DNA from: a virus
Length of the DNA stretch: 46,529 bases
Direction: 5' to 3' (one strand)
IMG/VR virus record: IMGVR_UViG_3300033145_000867
Span: 1 to 46,529 of that record
A program made the translations under genes and the position numbers. Below are positions 6,028-15,001 of the stretch, piece by piece. The notes beneath the pieces are model-generated. The model was not told the origin of the DNA. It ran no database searches and saw only the letters and a list, made by a program, of their open reading frames with translations. Every line of letters starts with the position of its first letter. Positions within the stretch are counted from its first letter, which is position 1.

Positions 6028-6170
6028 TTTTTCATCCTCTTCAAATCTGCTCTAACATACTTTAATTCGAATATGACATCTGCATCACATATGGGGCAAA
6101 CTGGCGTATCCATGAGTATCTGCATACGCCTCCCACATTTGCAGCACTTTAGCTTTGGCAACTTTTGCAT
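6024..6170 (-). CDS. Zinc-ribbon protein (48 aa)
   Basis: KCCKCGRR and CPICDA give the two metal-binding knuckles. The start is uncertain: ATG 6170 lacks a clear ribosome site, while in-frame ATGs at 6125 and 6113 would remove the first knuckle. I keep 6170 because the complete ribbon makes sense. Confidence 0.6.
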   Translation of the reverse strand: MQKLPKLKCCKCGRRMQILMDTPVCPICDADVIFELKYVRADLKRMKK

Positions 6171-6340
6171 TTGCAAGCACAATCTGTATTCTCAACCAAA
6201 TATTTACAAAGCTCTTTTAACTGTTCTGTAGTGAACTCTATTTTTTGGTCTTTATCAGTTATTGTAGTTATACCTGTTTTTGCATCTTTTTCTATTGAAG
6301 GACAACAGCCTCCATCTCTACCACATAATAGTGTTTTCAT
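6149..6340 (-). CDS. Cysteine-rich hypothetical protein (63 aa)
   Basis: It starts MKTLLCGRDGGCCPSIEKD, has a central strand pair (GITTITDKD) and ends CACKCKSCQS. Eight cysteines occur in two clusters flanking an alpha/beta core. I have seen the CG-GxCCP start in other viral proteins but know no function. It overlaps the downstream ribbon by 22 bp. Confidence 0.65.
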   Translation of the reverse strand: MKTLLCGRDGGCCPSIEKDAKTGITTITDKDQKIEFTTEQLKELCKYLVENTDCACKCKSCQS

Positions 6341-6344
6341 TTTT

Positions 6345-6491
6345 TCACCTATTTTTTATTAATTCTATTATTTCTCTTGATATGTCATACACTCCACCCA
6401 TGATTGCTAGGATGAGCCATAACTCAATATAGAAATGACGATGGAGGAGTAAACAAATTATTAGATAGAGTATTGGAAGTACCAGTATCAT
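6345..6491 (-). CDS. Two-span membrane peptide (48 aa)
   Basis: Two hydrophobic segments (MILVLPILYLIICLLL and LWLILAIMGGVYDI) flank a short HRHF turn, and a charged tail follows. GAGGAG lies 8 nt before the ATG. The ATG overlaps the stop of the large upstream gene. Confidence 0.6.
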   Translation of the reverse strand: MILVLPILYLIICLLLHRHFYIELWLILAIMGGVYDISREIIELIKNR

Positions 6492-7333
6492 TGTCTTTGC
6501 TCCTCAAAGTAACAGTGGTCACATGTATCTAACGTATAATTACCAAATGATTTTTTAAGTACTTTGTATCCACACTTAGAGCATTTTATTTTTTTGTCCT
6601 CAGTCTCTTTTAATGCCATACCTATAGTTTTAATTGGAGGTTCTTTTGGAAGTGTAGGGATATGCCCGTGTTTTTTATCCATTGATTCCTTAAATTTCTT
6701 ATAATCTTTTTCTGTCCATGAGTCAGAAAATTCTGTATCCTTTGGAGTAGAAACATGGTCATATTTGTAAGCTTGTATTTCTTTGATAAGGGGTTTGCAC
6801 TTTAGGTCTATCTTCATACGCTGAGTTTCATCTACAATGGGGGGTGGAGATGATAATCCCTGTAACTTAGTTTTTTTAGCTATCTCCGTTTGTATTGTAT
6901 TCATACAAGTATTGTAACCTTCAGGAAATACATGTATATCAGTCTTTTTACATTTGGGACAAAAAACCCAATGACCATTCCCGTCTTTCAAAGCTTCTAT
7001 CCAGCATCCTCTGTATCCACAATGGTTGCAAGTGATAGTGATAAGCCCTAGACTTTTACCTAGTAAAGTTTTCAGGAATAACTGCATCATTATTTTCCGC
7101 TTTCGACTTCTTATAGCACGATTGTTTTCCTGTCCTTTTGCTTCGGGGTCTTTCTCAAGAATATCTTTACAATTGGTAAACCAGAAAAAGTCATTCTTTT
7201 CAAAGTCACACCGATAGACCCAAGCTTCTTTATTATCAGCCTGTTTTTCGAATAACTCCAGCCACTCTTGAAGCCACGCCTCTACTTTCTTTCGAGTCTT
7301 TTTATGGAGACCCAAATCATTTAGAGTTTTCAT
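6488..7333 (-). CDS. Double zinc-ribbon protein (281 aa)
   Basis: The start ATG 7333 is preceded by GAGG with a suitable spacer. Near residues 100-130 there is CNHCGYRGCW ... CPKCKK, and at the C terminus CSKCGYK ... CDHC, so two separate ribbons frame a charged linker with prolines (PPPI, PTLPKEPP). The N-terminal third is helical and aromatic. It resembles no enzyme I know. Its position next to the replication genes suggests nucleic-acid binding. Confidence 0.65.
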   Translation of the reverse strand: MKTLNDLGLHKKTRKKVEAWLQEWLELFEKQADNKEAWVYRCDFEKNDFFWFTNCKDILEKDPEAKGQENNRAIRSRKRKIMMQLFLKTLLGKSLGLITITCNHCGYRGCWIEALKDGNGHWVFCPKCKKTDIHVFPEGYNTCMNTIQTEIAKKTKLQGLSSPPPIVDETQRMKIDLKCKPLIKEIQAYKYDHVSTPKDTEFSDSWTEKDYKKFKESMDKKHGHIPTLPKEPPIKTIGMALKETEDKKIKCSKCGYKVLKKSFGNYTLDTCDHCYFEEQRQ

Positions 7334-7544
7334 CGAGTTCCTCTGAATCTGCTGCATCTTTCCGTGTCATATTGGCAAGTGACCCAATAACTTTTTTAAG
7401 TTCAGTATCTTGTATTTCTGTTGGTAATGCCATATTCAATATAACAGGTAGTGCATATGTTTGGCTATTGAATGTTGTTTCGAATACAAACAAATGTTCG
7501 GTTTCATTCATTACTTCTAGGTAGATAAGCTCTACTTTTCTCAT
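7317..7544 (-). CDS. Hypothetical protein (75 aa)
   Basis: ATG 7544 is chosen because GAGGGAAAATT precedes it. The product starts MRKVELIYLEVMNETEH, is mainly beta with an acidic C-terminal tail (DSEELDEN), and is likely a small binding protein. It overlaps the ribbon gene on each side. Confidence 0.6.
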   Translation of the reverse strand: MRKVELIYLEVMNETEHLFVFETTFNSQTYALPVILNMALPTEIQDTELKKVIGSLANMTRKDAADSEELDENSK

Positions 7545-7696
7545 AATTTTCCCTCTTTTTTTAGTTTCTTGAAACATCCTTCGCAGAGAATTGTTCCATC
7601 TTTATTATTTTCTAAATAGTTGTGGAATTTTGGTATTACTGTAAGTCCACATTCCTTACAAACGAGTGTCTTCGGAGGTTTTCCCTGTGTTTTCAT
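7541..7696 (-). CDS. Zinc-ribbon protein (51 aa)
   Basis: LVCKECGLT and LCEGCFKK give two knuckles separated by about 25 residues, with Lys-rich ends. It overlaps the upstream gene by 41 bp in another frame and ends in an ATGA overlap with the next gene. Confidence 0.65.
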   Translation of the reverse strand: MKTQGKPPKTLVCKECGLTVIPKFHNYLENNKDGTILCEGCFKKLKKEGKL

Positions 7697-7919
7697 TAGG
7701 TCGCCAATCCTCTATAGTAGGTTCTTTCTTTTTCTTAGGTTTCTTTGCTTTTTTCCTTGGAATTATCTTTACTGATTCAGCCTGTGCTTTTAACGCTTCT
7801 TTTTTTGCAGCCTTTCTCTCTAATCTTGTATTGTAGCATTCCAAACACAAAATTTCTTTTCGATAATGTTTGTATTTGTTATACATTATTTTCTTATGGC
7901 AATTATTGCATGCTCCCAT
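7656..7919 (-). CDS. Basic zinc-finger protein (87 aa)
   Basis: MGACNNCHKKIMYNK and LCLECYNTR form an N-terminal zinc ribbon. The rest is a strongly basic tail (RKKAKKPKKKKEP), typical of a nucleic-acid binding arm, ending in acidic and polar residues. Confidence 0.65.
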   Translation of the reverse strand: MGACNNCHKKIMYNKYKHYRKEILCLECYNTRLERKAAKKEALKAQAESVKIIPRKKAKKPKKKKEPTIEDWRPNENTGKTSEDTRL

Positions 7920-7921
7920 TT

Positions 7922-8167
7922 TTATACCTCTGTATTCTCTAATTCTTTAATCTTTTCCCGTGCCTTCTGTACATTAAAAAATAAATCATGCGTTTTTTCC
8001 ATTATATGCTGTTCCCATTTTTGTTCTCGCATAAACTTGGTTAATTTTTGCGATTCTTTTCTAAAGTTGTCGTATAACTCATCAAGTTCTTTCTTCATAA
8101 TTGTTACTTTTTCTGCATCATCACTACGCAAATTTTTTCTTATCATTTCAATTAATTTTCTTCCCAT
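7922..8167 (-). CDS. Coiled-coil protein (81 aa)
   Basis: Almost entirely charged helix with a heptad-like pattern (KKELDELYDNFRKESQKL). No motif recognised. It lies 2 bp downstream of the primase-helicase gene, so it may be an accessory of replication. Confidence 0.6.
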   Translation of the reverse strand: MGRKLIEMIRKNLRSDDAEKVTIMKKELDELYDNFRKESQKLTKFMREQKWEQHIMEKTHDLFFNVQKAREKIKELENTEV

Positions 8168-8169
8168 TT

Positions 8170-10341
8170 TTATACCTTCTTGATATATCTACGAATGTCA
8201 GTATAACTATGATGCCCTTCTTCGAGCACTCTTTCATAAGTTATTTTCATATTAGTAAGAGTTCTCCCAAGGGCGTTTCTACTATCTGCGGGTATGTTAT
8301 TTTTCTTGCACCATTTGACGTAATCTGCGTAAATTTCATCAGATTTTACAGTATCACTAAATTCTGAAGTCTTTACATAGAATTTTTGCACAAAATATAG
8401 AGTGTTTTCTCTATACATCAGATAGCGTTCTTCTTTATCGTCAGGATATGAGAATCGTTTATTTTTTAGCAATCTATGCATTCCTACAAGTGACCATGCT
8501 AATAGACCCTCCATTTCTTTTTGCACTAATAGCTTATCAAGTAATTCAGTATCTTCTTGTTTAGTGTGCCTAAATTTCTCCAGAAATGGAAGTATGTACT
8601 GTCTTTGATACCATCCATCAGTTGAATCCCTACAATCAGGAATAGAGTTACAGGCTGTAATAATCTTAGCCTTGTTCTCAAAGTCAAATCCATCTTTTCC
8701 TTTAAACTCAGCCTGAATACTATCGCCACCGCTTAAACCTTTTAACATATCTGTATCATGCAATACAGAGGTAGTTAATTCTCCACAAATATTTGCAAGT
8801 TTTCCGTAAAGAAGTGCAGAGGTAAATCTGAACCTAACTAAACTATCAATAGATTTATTTGTTACGTTTTTAGTTCCAAGCATGTGCTCTAGCATTTTAG
8901 TCCAAATCTTTTTGCCATTTCCACCTGTACCATAAAGATAAAAAATAGCAGCGTGTCGATAGTCAAACATTAAGCAGTATCCAAATATCTCTTGAGTTAA
9001 TTCCATAAACTCAGGCTTCAGAGTGCTTTTTAAGTACTTCATAACTTTGGGACATTCAGCTTGTGGTTTGTAGTTCCAAGGAATTTTATAGAGGAAATAG
9101 TCATCTGAATTGTGGGGTCTAAGTTTACGAGTATCTGTATCATAAGTTCCGTTGTTAAAATTTAGTAGATTCTTGGCAGGATTTATTTTATCCCTTTCAA
9201 CCATATTTTCAGTTTTAACATAGTTTAAAATATCTCTTTCATACTGTGTTTTATAAGGAACACCTTGATTGTTTAGAATTTTTTTGAGTTCTATTTTAAT
9301 TAAATCTTCGCCATTCAAATTGTAATAACCATCTTTGTAGACATAGATATGAGGTAATCGCCCTGTAGCATCTTGTACTACTATAAATCTACAGCTAAGT
9401 TTTATATGCTCAACAATTTCCTGTACCAACAATGCTCCTGGGCGTTTTCCTTTATGGAATAGCAGTATACGATTATCCTCAAAACCATATTTCTGTGCCC
9501 CGATTTTTTTGGCTTTGTGGAAAACTTCTATGCCTTCCTTGGTGCTAAAGAATCCAGGTTTACAATCTTCACATTTTACTAGACCATTCAACATTGCAAT
9601 GAGAGACAAAGCATCTCCACCTGTATCACATCTATAACAATGCCAAACACCCTTAGTAGGATTTAAATTAAAGTTGCTTCCTTCATCCCCATCTTTTGAA
9701 CCATGTACTGGATGTTCCCCCCAATGTTCTACGCCATCATCAGTTTCTCGTTGCTCCTTTATGCCACCTAATTTTTCAAGGATTACTCCAATATCCCAAT
9801 TCAATCCAGTTGTTACAGTTTCTACAAATTTATTTTTTTTCTTTAGGAATGGCTCTAAAGCTTCAAAGAGTTTTTTCTTGGTGATAGTTTTAATTGGTGC
9901 ATCATTTTTTACTGCATAGGTATTACCACTAGGATGATGAGACTCTGCACCAACTACATAAGACTTTGTAAATTGAACTTCGCCATGATGTACATCTTTA
10001 CTATCAGTTATTATAATTTTTTTGTCTAAATCTGGAATTATGTAATATAAATGCAAACCTCCAGAACCAGTAATAACACTAAATGTTGGAGGTAATGTGT
10101 ATAGCATTGCTTTTGCAAATTCCTCTTTATCACAATCGATAACTGCTAATTTTCCAAATCCACATAGTACACCATAGCCTGTAGCTTGTTTTAAGTAATC
10201 TTTAAAAGCTACTTCATCATATTTGTAATGATAAGAATCATGCCAATTTTTTTCAGAAGCTTTTTTGGAATTTGAACCAGAACGCAGTTTTATAAATCTA
10301 AACTTCATATTCCGAAGTTGTTTTGGGATTGTAATTTTCAT
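8170..10341 (-). CDS. Primase-polymerase / SF3 helicase (723 aa)
   Basis: Residues 1-170 form an archaeo-eukaryotic primase-polymerase domain: AVIDCD supplies the acidic pair, SGGLHLYY the histidine strand and ESHHPSGNTY the third motif. Around residues 230-245 a zinc knuckle (WHCYRCDTGGDA) follows. The C-terminal half is a D5/SF3 helicase: GTGGNGKK is the Walker A loop, NICGE the Walker B strand, ITACNS sensor 1 and GWYQRQ the arginine finger. The Walker A ends in Lys-Lys where Lys-Ser/Thr is normal. The enzyme should prime and unwind viral DNA, working with the family A polymerase encoded at 39159-40970. Confidence 0.9.
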   Translation of the reverse strand: MKITIPKQLRNMKFRFIKLRSGSNSKKASEKNWHDSYHYKYDEVAFKDYLKQATGYGVLCGFGKLAVIDCDKEEFAKAMLYTLPPTFSVITGSGGLHLYYIIPDLDKKIIITDSKDVHHGEVQFTKSYVVGAESHHPSGNTYAVKNDAPIKTITKKKLFEALEPFLKKKNKFVETVTTGLNWDIGVILEKLGGIKEQRETDDGVEHWGEHPVHGSKDGDEGSNFNLNPTKGVWHCYRCDTGGDALSLIAMLNGLVKCEDCKPGFFSTKEGIEVFHKAKKIGAQKYGFEDNRILLFHKGKRPGALLVQEIVEHIKLSCRFIVVQDATGRLPHIYVYKDGYYNLNGEDLIKIELKKILNNQGVPYKTQYERDILNYVKTENMVERDKINPAKNLLNFNNGTYDTDTRKLRPHNSDDYFLYKIPWNYKPQAECPKVMKYLKSTLKPEFMELTQEIFGYCLMFDYRHAAIFYLYGTGGNGKKIWTKMLEHMLGTKNVTNKSIDSLVRFRFTSALLYGKLANICGELTTSVLHDTDMLKGLSGGDSIQAEFKGKDGFDFENKAKIITACNSIPDCRDSTDGWYQRQYILPFLEKFRHTKQEDTELLDKLLVQKEMEGLLAWSLVGMHRLLKNKRFSYPDDKEERYLMYRENTLYFVQKFYVKTSEFSDTVKSDEIYADYVKWCKKNNIPADSRNALGRTLTNMKITYERVLEEGHHSYTDIRRYIKKV

Positions 10342-10463
10342 CTCAAGCCTAACCTTTTTAATTCCTTCAAAATTGCTCGGTGCTCCGCTTTCTCATCAAT
10401 AGAGCCGTCTTTATGTTTTATTGCATGAGAGTCTAAAGAATCGTTAGCCTTCTTTTTTGTCAT
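10338..10463 (-). CDS. Hypothetical protein (41 aa)
   Basis: MTKKKANDSLDSHAIKHKDG is a basic, charged small protein. I choose ATG 10463 with GAGTGA upstream; a longer frame to 10523 lies inside the metallophosphoesterase gene and is less likely. It is coupled between the phosphoesterase and the primase by short overlaps. Confidence 0.5.
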   Translation of the reverse strand: MTKKKANDSLDSHAIKHKDGSIDEKAEHRAILKELKRLGLR

Positions 10464-10467
10464 AGAA

Positions 10468-11292
10468 TCACTCAGAAATATGCAAATCTCCTTGGACTGG
10501 TCTAAGAGATATTTTGACAACACCTGTCATAGTAGGTGAAAGCATCCATTGTTCACAGTATCCACCTGCACCTTCAGTATAGCCGTTCAAAAAACAACCA
10601 GTAACAGCTAAAACTTTCTTAGCACGTTTTAAATTTAATCTACCATCCACGTATAACTGTGACTTAGATGATGTTAATTTGATATGAGAATGTGCCATTA
10701 AGTATATGTCAGCTTTAAAATTAGCACACATATCTTCTAATCTGTTTAACTTCGCACCACCCTTTCGACCACCGACATTACCATGTACACTGAATATATC
10801 ATATGAATTAGACCGTTCTCTTTTCCCATTGACACAATATTCAAATCGTAATCGTGTAATTGCTGCATCTTTAAGTATAGGTATACTAGGTATGTTAAAA
10901 GACTTCCATAATTCATATATAGGGTCGTATTGATAGTGTAATCTTATTTTTCTTTCGTGATTGCCCTCATGCAGCCCCAAACATTTATCTTTGATGGGGT
11001 CTAGTATTCTTGCAACTTTTGCCATTTGTAAGGGTATAAGATTGTGTAGTTTATTCTGAAATTCAGGAGCAATAGTAGTCTGGTCAAATCGTTTATCGCC
11101 TAAATTGATGCAATCAAAAAAATCTCCCATACCTATCCAGTACACATTGTCTTTTTCTTTTATCCAAGAAACCAATTTTTTAAGCTTTTCAACATCGCAA
11201 CCAACATTACCCATATGTATATCACCGATTGGGATAACATGATACCATGTTGTGCTATCTTTTATTTTTATTGTCCTCATATTTATTTCCAT
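10468..11292 (-). CDS. Metallophosphoesterase, Mre11-like (274 aa)
   Basis: All five metallophosphoesterase motifs are present in order: GDIHMG, GMGDFFD, GNHERK, HGNVGG and AHSH. The pattern is calcineurin-like and closest to phage Mre11/SbcD-type exonucleases in this setting, although no Rad50 partner is evident. I chose ATG 11292 with AGGTG five bases ahead. It sits in the replication operon, consistent with a DNA repair or recombination role. Confidence 0.85.
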   Translation of the reverse strand: MEINMRTIKIKDSTTWYHVIPIGDIHMGNVGCDVEKLKKLVSWIKEKDNVYWIGMGDFFDCINLGDKRFDQTTIAPEFQNKLHNLIPLQMAKVARILDPIKDKCLGLHEGNHERKIRLHYQYDPIYELWKSFNIPSIPILKDAAITRLRFEYCVNGKRERSNSYDIFSVHGNVGGRKGGAKLNRLEDMCANFKADIYLMAHSHIKLTSSKSQLYVDGRLNLKRAKKVLAVTGCFLNGYTEGAGGYCEQWMLSPTMTGVVKISLRPVQGDLHISE

Positions 11293-11302
11293 TTGAACAC
11301 CT

Positions 11303-11527
11303 TTATGCAAATGCAGGGTCAGAGCCATTCTTTGTTTTGGAGGTCTTTTTTTCTGCTGATGGCGATGCAGGTGGTCGCATTTGTAATTGCTGGATAATAT
11401 TTGTCTCTATCTGACAATGATTTGCTTCTGCTTCAACTAAACCGTCTAATACTGTAGTAATGTTTAGTATAACTTCTAAATATTTTCGTCTACTAACAGG
11501 TAAAAGTTCAATCAGTTTTTTCAACAT
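11303..11527 (-). CDS. Hypothetical protein (74 aa)
   Basis: A helical N-terminal part (MLKKLIELLPVSRRKYLEV) is followed by a Pro/Ser/Lys-rich tail. The start ATG 11527 overlaps the end of the upstream HTH gene and is preceded by AGGGATG. No family recognised. Confidence 0.6.
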   Translation of the reverse strand: MLKKLIELLPVSRRKYLEVILNITTVLDGLVEAEANHCQIETNIIQQLQMRPPASPSAEKKTSKTKNGSDPAFA

Positions 11528-11981
11528 CTTTTTCATCCCTTTCCAATTTTTTGAATTTCTTTAAATCTATTTCTATAGGTTCTCCAATAGATATATTATA
11601 GATAGGCTTTTCTTCTGTAGCTAACTTAGCTTGAGCCTTTCTAAATTTGATAAGAATTTCAGATTTAGTTTTAGATAACTTAGATACTGTATTCATTGCT
11701 TTAAGTTTAAGCTCATTATCAGATTCAGTTGTAACTATCCTATGTGCAATATCAATTTCAGTATCAATCATAGTTAGTATACCGCTTTTCTGATTTGCGT
11801 ACTCTTCCTTGGTGAGAAACTCCAAATCTCGCTTCAAGTCGGCATTAACTGTATTATGATTAGCTTCTATACCATATTTATCCTTTAGCAATTTTTGCAT
11901 TTCCCTAGATGAAGGTACTTTGCCTAATTCCTGAAGGATTTCAAGTTCGGCTTTCCAACGAGTTTCTTGGGCAACAGTCAT
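11508..11981 (-). CDS. HTH protein, putative terminase small subunit (157 aa)
   Basis: Residues about 20-55 form a helix-turn-helix (SREMQKLLKDKYG ... NTVNADLKRD), followed by long helices (residues 70-125) and a C-terminal acidic/basic tail. That layout, and the location next to but divergent from terL, fit a terminase small subunit. A transcription factor acting on the neighbouring operator is the alternative. The ATG at 11981 follows GAGGAT with 6 nt. Confidence 0.5.
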   Translation of the reverse strand: MTVAQETRWKAELEILQELGKVPSSREMQKLLKDKYGIEANHNTVNADLKRDLEFLTKEEYANQKSGILTMIDTEIDIAHRIVTTESDNELKLKAMNTVSKLSKTKSEILIKFRKAQAKLATEEKPIYNISIGEPIEIDLKKFKKLERDEKDVEKTD

Positions 11982-11991
11982 AAGTCTATCC

Positions 11992-12024
11992 TCGCCAATA
12001 GTATATCGCCACTACTATTTAAAG
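11992..12024 (-). promoter_or_regulatory. Operator-promoter copy A (minus strand)
   Basis: On the minus strand TTTAAATA is followed 13 nt from its first base by GGCGATATACTATTGGCGA, a direct repeat of GGCGA spaced 9 bp. The same 33 bp occurs exactly at 44892-44924. The predicted archaeal start site is about 10 nt before the ATG of the HTH gene. It should drive the leftward operon of terminase-small/replication genes. Confidence 0.7.
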
Positions 12025-12087
12025 TCTACTATTGTAATTGCCAGGATTTCAGGCAAAATAAATTAATATAACTCTTTTTATAAAAAA

Positions 12088-12120
12088 CTTTATATACTAT
12101 GGGCGACATACTATTGGCGA
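12088..12120 (+). promoter_or_regulatory. Operator-promoter copy B (plus strand)
   Basis: CTTTATATA at 12088-12096 is an archaeal-type TATA box. GGCGACATACTATTGGCGA at 12102-12120 follows at the same 13-nt offset as in copies A and C, with one base different from them. The start site would fall just after the operator, 30-40 nt before terL. Copies A and B are divergent and about 80 bp apart. Confidence 0.7.
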
Positions 12121-12157
12121 AGAGAAAATTATTTTATATTACTCAGGAGTGGTCTGG

Positions 12158-13501
12158 ATGGACTTGGGAAAGGGTGGGCAAACTACTACTTTAGCTTTGA
12201 AATTGGGGAGAGAATTTTTACCTGTCCAAATTCGAGCTATGCGTGCTATCGCTAAATACAGATACGTTTTATATAGTGGTGCTGTAAGAGCAGGTAAAAC
12301 CTTGCTACTTGCTCATGTTGCTATTCAAACATGTATTGAGAACCCTGGCTGCATTGGTATGCTAGGCTCATTAACTACACCACAATTGACTGATGTTGTA
12401 TTTAAAGTATTTCAACAAGAATTAGAATATTACCAAAATGCTCTGGATAAAGCTGGTATCCCAATTCAACTTGCAAGAATCAAGCATAGCAAAGGGGATA
12501 TGAAAGCTATTTTCTGGAATGGTTCAGAAATATGGTTTAAGCCCTGTGAAGTAGAAGAAAAACTTAGGGGAATGACCTTAGATTTCGTAGGACTTGATGA
12601 GCCTATTGAAATTGCTGAGTCTATATTTGCACAATTAACATTAAGAATATCAGGAACAGGTAACTTAAAAAATAAAAATCCATTTATTATATTAACCACA
12701 AATCCTGGTAGTCAATCACATTGGATTTACAAAAGATTCTTCAAGAGGGGAAATCCCGATTATCACGTTATTGAAACAACCACTTACGACAATGTGCTCC
12801 TTCCACGTTATGAAGACTTTATTGCAGAGGCACAAGATTCTGGTGATGAAGACTGGGTACGAAGATTTCTTGATGGAACATGGGAAGCATTTGCAGGACA
12901 GGTTTATAAGGAATTTAATCCTGATAAGCATGTTATGGACATTATACATCCTGACACTGGAAAACTTCTCATAAATAACTTTGATTATGTTACGGCTGGC
13001 GTGGATTGGGGTTTTACAAATCCTAGTGTAATATTAACATTAGGTATTAAGGGTAAGGATGTATTCATATTAGATGAATATTATCAAAGAGGAAAACCTT
13101 CACATTTCGTTGTCAGTGAAATTGCAAAAAAACATGAGAAGTATCACTACAGACGAGCATACTTTGACCCTTCCAATCCTGACCTTATATTTCAAGCAGC
13201 CGATTTACAAATTCCTACAGAGAAAGGCGATAGAGATATTAATGCTGGAATAGGTAAGATTAAATCTATTCTTGCAAAAGGACATCTTCACGTAGGGCGA
13301 CATTGTGTTCATACTATAAGAGAATTTCAGGCTTACCAATATGAGAAAGATAAAACTGGAAAAAATAAAACGGAAGTTCCAGCCAAACTTGATGACCACA
13401 CTATGGATGCTTTAAAATACGGCTTAACGCCTTATAGAGCATTTAGTGGAAAAAGTGTAGTCGGATGGGTAAAAAAAGAACTTTGGAGTTTTGGAGATTA
13501 G
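12158..13501 (+). CDS. terL: Terminase large subunit
   Basis: The ATPase has Walker A SGAVRAGKT and Walker B VGLDEP. The nuclease domain has GVDWGFTNPS, YFDPSNPD and DDHTMDALKYG, with the expected acidic residues. The 447-residue length is normal. I place the start at ATG 12158, because AGGAG lies 8 nt upstream and the earlier GTG at 12149 overlaps it. The protein packages DNA into the prohead using the portal encoded next. It is expressed from promoter copy B. Confidence 0.95.
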   Translation: MDLGKGGQTTTLALKLGREFLPVQIRAMRAIAKYRYVLYSGAVRAGKTLLLAHVAIQTCIENPGCIGMLGSLTTPQLTDVVFKVFQQELEYYQNALDKAGIPIQLARIKHSKGDMKAIFWNGSEIWFKPCEVEEKLRGMTLDFVGLDEPIEIAESIFAQLTLRISGTGNLKNKNPFIILTTNPGSQSHWIYKRFFKRGNPDYHVIETTTYDNVLLPRYEDFIAEAQDSGDEDWVRRFLDGTWEAFAGQVYKEFNPDKHVMDIIHPDTGKLLINNFDYVTAGVDWGFTNPSVILTLGIKGKDVFILDEYYQRGKPSHFVVSEIAKKHEKYHYRRAYFDPSNPDLIFQAADLQIPTEKGDRDINAGIGKIKSILAKGHLHVGRHCVHTIREFQAYQYEKDKTGKNKTEVPAKLDDHTMDALKYGLTPYRAFSGKSVVGWVKKELWSFGD

Positions 13502-13504
13502 AAA

Positions 13505-15001
13505 ATGGCAACAATAGGCGACCACTTGAGAAGTGCATGGAAAAATTATGTTGCACCTACTGCTGAAGATATTAAAGTGGGCAAGAAAGAATTAAATTTA
13601 GTGAGTCCACCTGATGGAAATCCTGAATATAAGCACTCGTTCCTTAAAAGAGCATTGACTATGGCAGAGTGTAGGAACACGGCACTACAATGTCCTTTAT
13701 TTATGAAGGGTGCAAGAAAAAAATCTATGGATTCAATCAGAGCATGGTTTGAAATTGTATCTCAAAATCAACAAACACTCCCAGTAAAAGCCGATTTAAC
13801 TTTAATAAAGAATTTTGAAAGGCGTACTCAATTTATAAGCAAATGGCTTGATGCTAGAATAGCTAGTCTCATTTATGGTGACGGTTATCTTTTAATTACC
13901 TATGAAAATGATGAAAAAACTAAGCTACATGACCCTCCTACTAAGGTAGAAGTAAATAAAGAACTTGTTTATGTAGCTCCTTGGAAAGTTCGAGTATTGA
14001 ATAGTGAGCACATCAAAGAAATAGATTTTTTCCCTGCTCAAAAAGAGAAATATACAAAACTTTTCACTAAACATTTCCACTACGAAGATGCTGAAAATAA
14101 CAAAGATTATTGGATACATCCTGATAGAATTATACATTTAACAGTTGACAAATTACCACACAAAGAATTTGGAAATTCAAAGATTAACTTACTTAGAAAT
14201 ATAGTTAAATCAATGATTAATGTAGATATTAGTTGCGGTGAAATTTTATCATGGTTTGCACATGGAACATTCGATATTGAAGATGAAGAACTCGATGATG
14301 AAAGAAGAAAAAAGTGGGAAGATATTGCTAAACAACATCCTGGGGCTTGGATACATAATGACAGAAGTAAAATTAAAGCTGTAGCTCCTACAGCAATTGA
14401 CCCTAAATCATTCTATGAATACTTGGTGCTCAAAGTTGCATCTGCATTCAGAATGCCTACTCACGTTTTAACTGGTATTCAAGTAGGAAAAGTAACTGGT
14501 GCAGAAGTAGGTATGGGTGATTACGTCAAGGATGTAAAAGACGACCAAGATTTACTATATACTCCATTAATAGAAATTCTGTACGAGAGGATACTGAGAG
14601 CCAAAGGGCGAAAATGGAAATACAATCTTCTTTGGAATGCTATTTACATTGATGAATTAGCTGAAGCTGAAATTCTACTGAAAAAAGTAGAAGCTGCTAC
14701 ATTGGCTATGAACGGACAAAGGGGAGCAGGTGGATTCATTAATAAGAAAGAAGCTCGTACTGTCTTTAACAAAGGACAGATTGCTCTTGATACTGAAAAT
14801 ATTCCAACTGATATTCCTAAACCTGTAACACCTGGAGCACCACAAGAAACTGCTGATGAGGCTGAAGAGGGTGCACAGAATCTTTATGATTATCAACTTA
14901 GTGTATCGCAGAAAGCTATGATTGAGAAAAGAAAACTACAAGCTGCAATAGAAAAGAAGCTTGGCGAAGAGCAAGATGGTAACACTAAAAGTAAGGACTA
15001 A
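13505..15001 (+). CDS. Portal protein (498 aa)
   Basis: Size, position directly after terL and sequence character fit a phage portal of the DUF1073-like type: an N-terminal wing, a central stem region (KVASAFRMPTHVLTG and GDYVKDVKDDQDLLYTPL) and a C-terminal Pro/Glu-rich tail. It forms the DNA entry ring at one capsid vertex. The 3 bp between it and terL suggest coupling. Confidence 0.85.
   Translation: MATIGDHLRSAWKNYVAPTAEDIKVGKKELNLVSPPDGNPEYKHSFLKRALTMAECRNTALQCPLFMKGARKKSMDSIRAWFEIVSQNQQTLPVKADLTLIKNFERRTQFISKWLDARIASLIYGDGYLLITYENDEKTKLHDPPTKVEVNKELVYVAPWKVRVLNSEHIKEIDFFPAQKEKYTKLFTKHFHYEDAENNKDYWIHPDRIIHLTVDKLPHKEFGNSKINLLRNIVKSMINVDISCGEILSWFAHGTFDIEDEELDDERRKKWEDIAKQHPGAWIHNDRSKIKAVAPTAIDPKSFYEYLVLKVASAFRMPTHVLTGIQVGKVTGAEVGMGDYVKDVKDDQDLLYTPLIEILYERILRAKGRKWKYNLLWNAIYIDELAEAEILLKKVEAATLAMNGQRGAGGFINKKEARTVFNKGQIALDTENIPTDIPKPVTPGAPQETADEAEEGAQNLYDYQLSVSQKAMIEKRKLQAAIEKKLGEEQDGNTKSKD

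Noticed and set aside
11985-12010. Bacterial -35/-10 reading of operator copy A (TAGACT-N17-TATACT)
   Set aside because: The -35 hexamer is not conserved in copies B and C, while the TATA-like box and its offset are.
12149-12157. GTG at 12149 as the terL start
   Set aside because: It overlaps the AGGAG ribosome site that fits ATG 12158.
14961-14971. TTGGCGAAGAG as a fourth operator
   Set aside because: Only half of the element is present and no TATA box precedes it; it lies in the portal gene.
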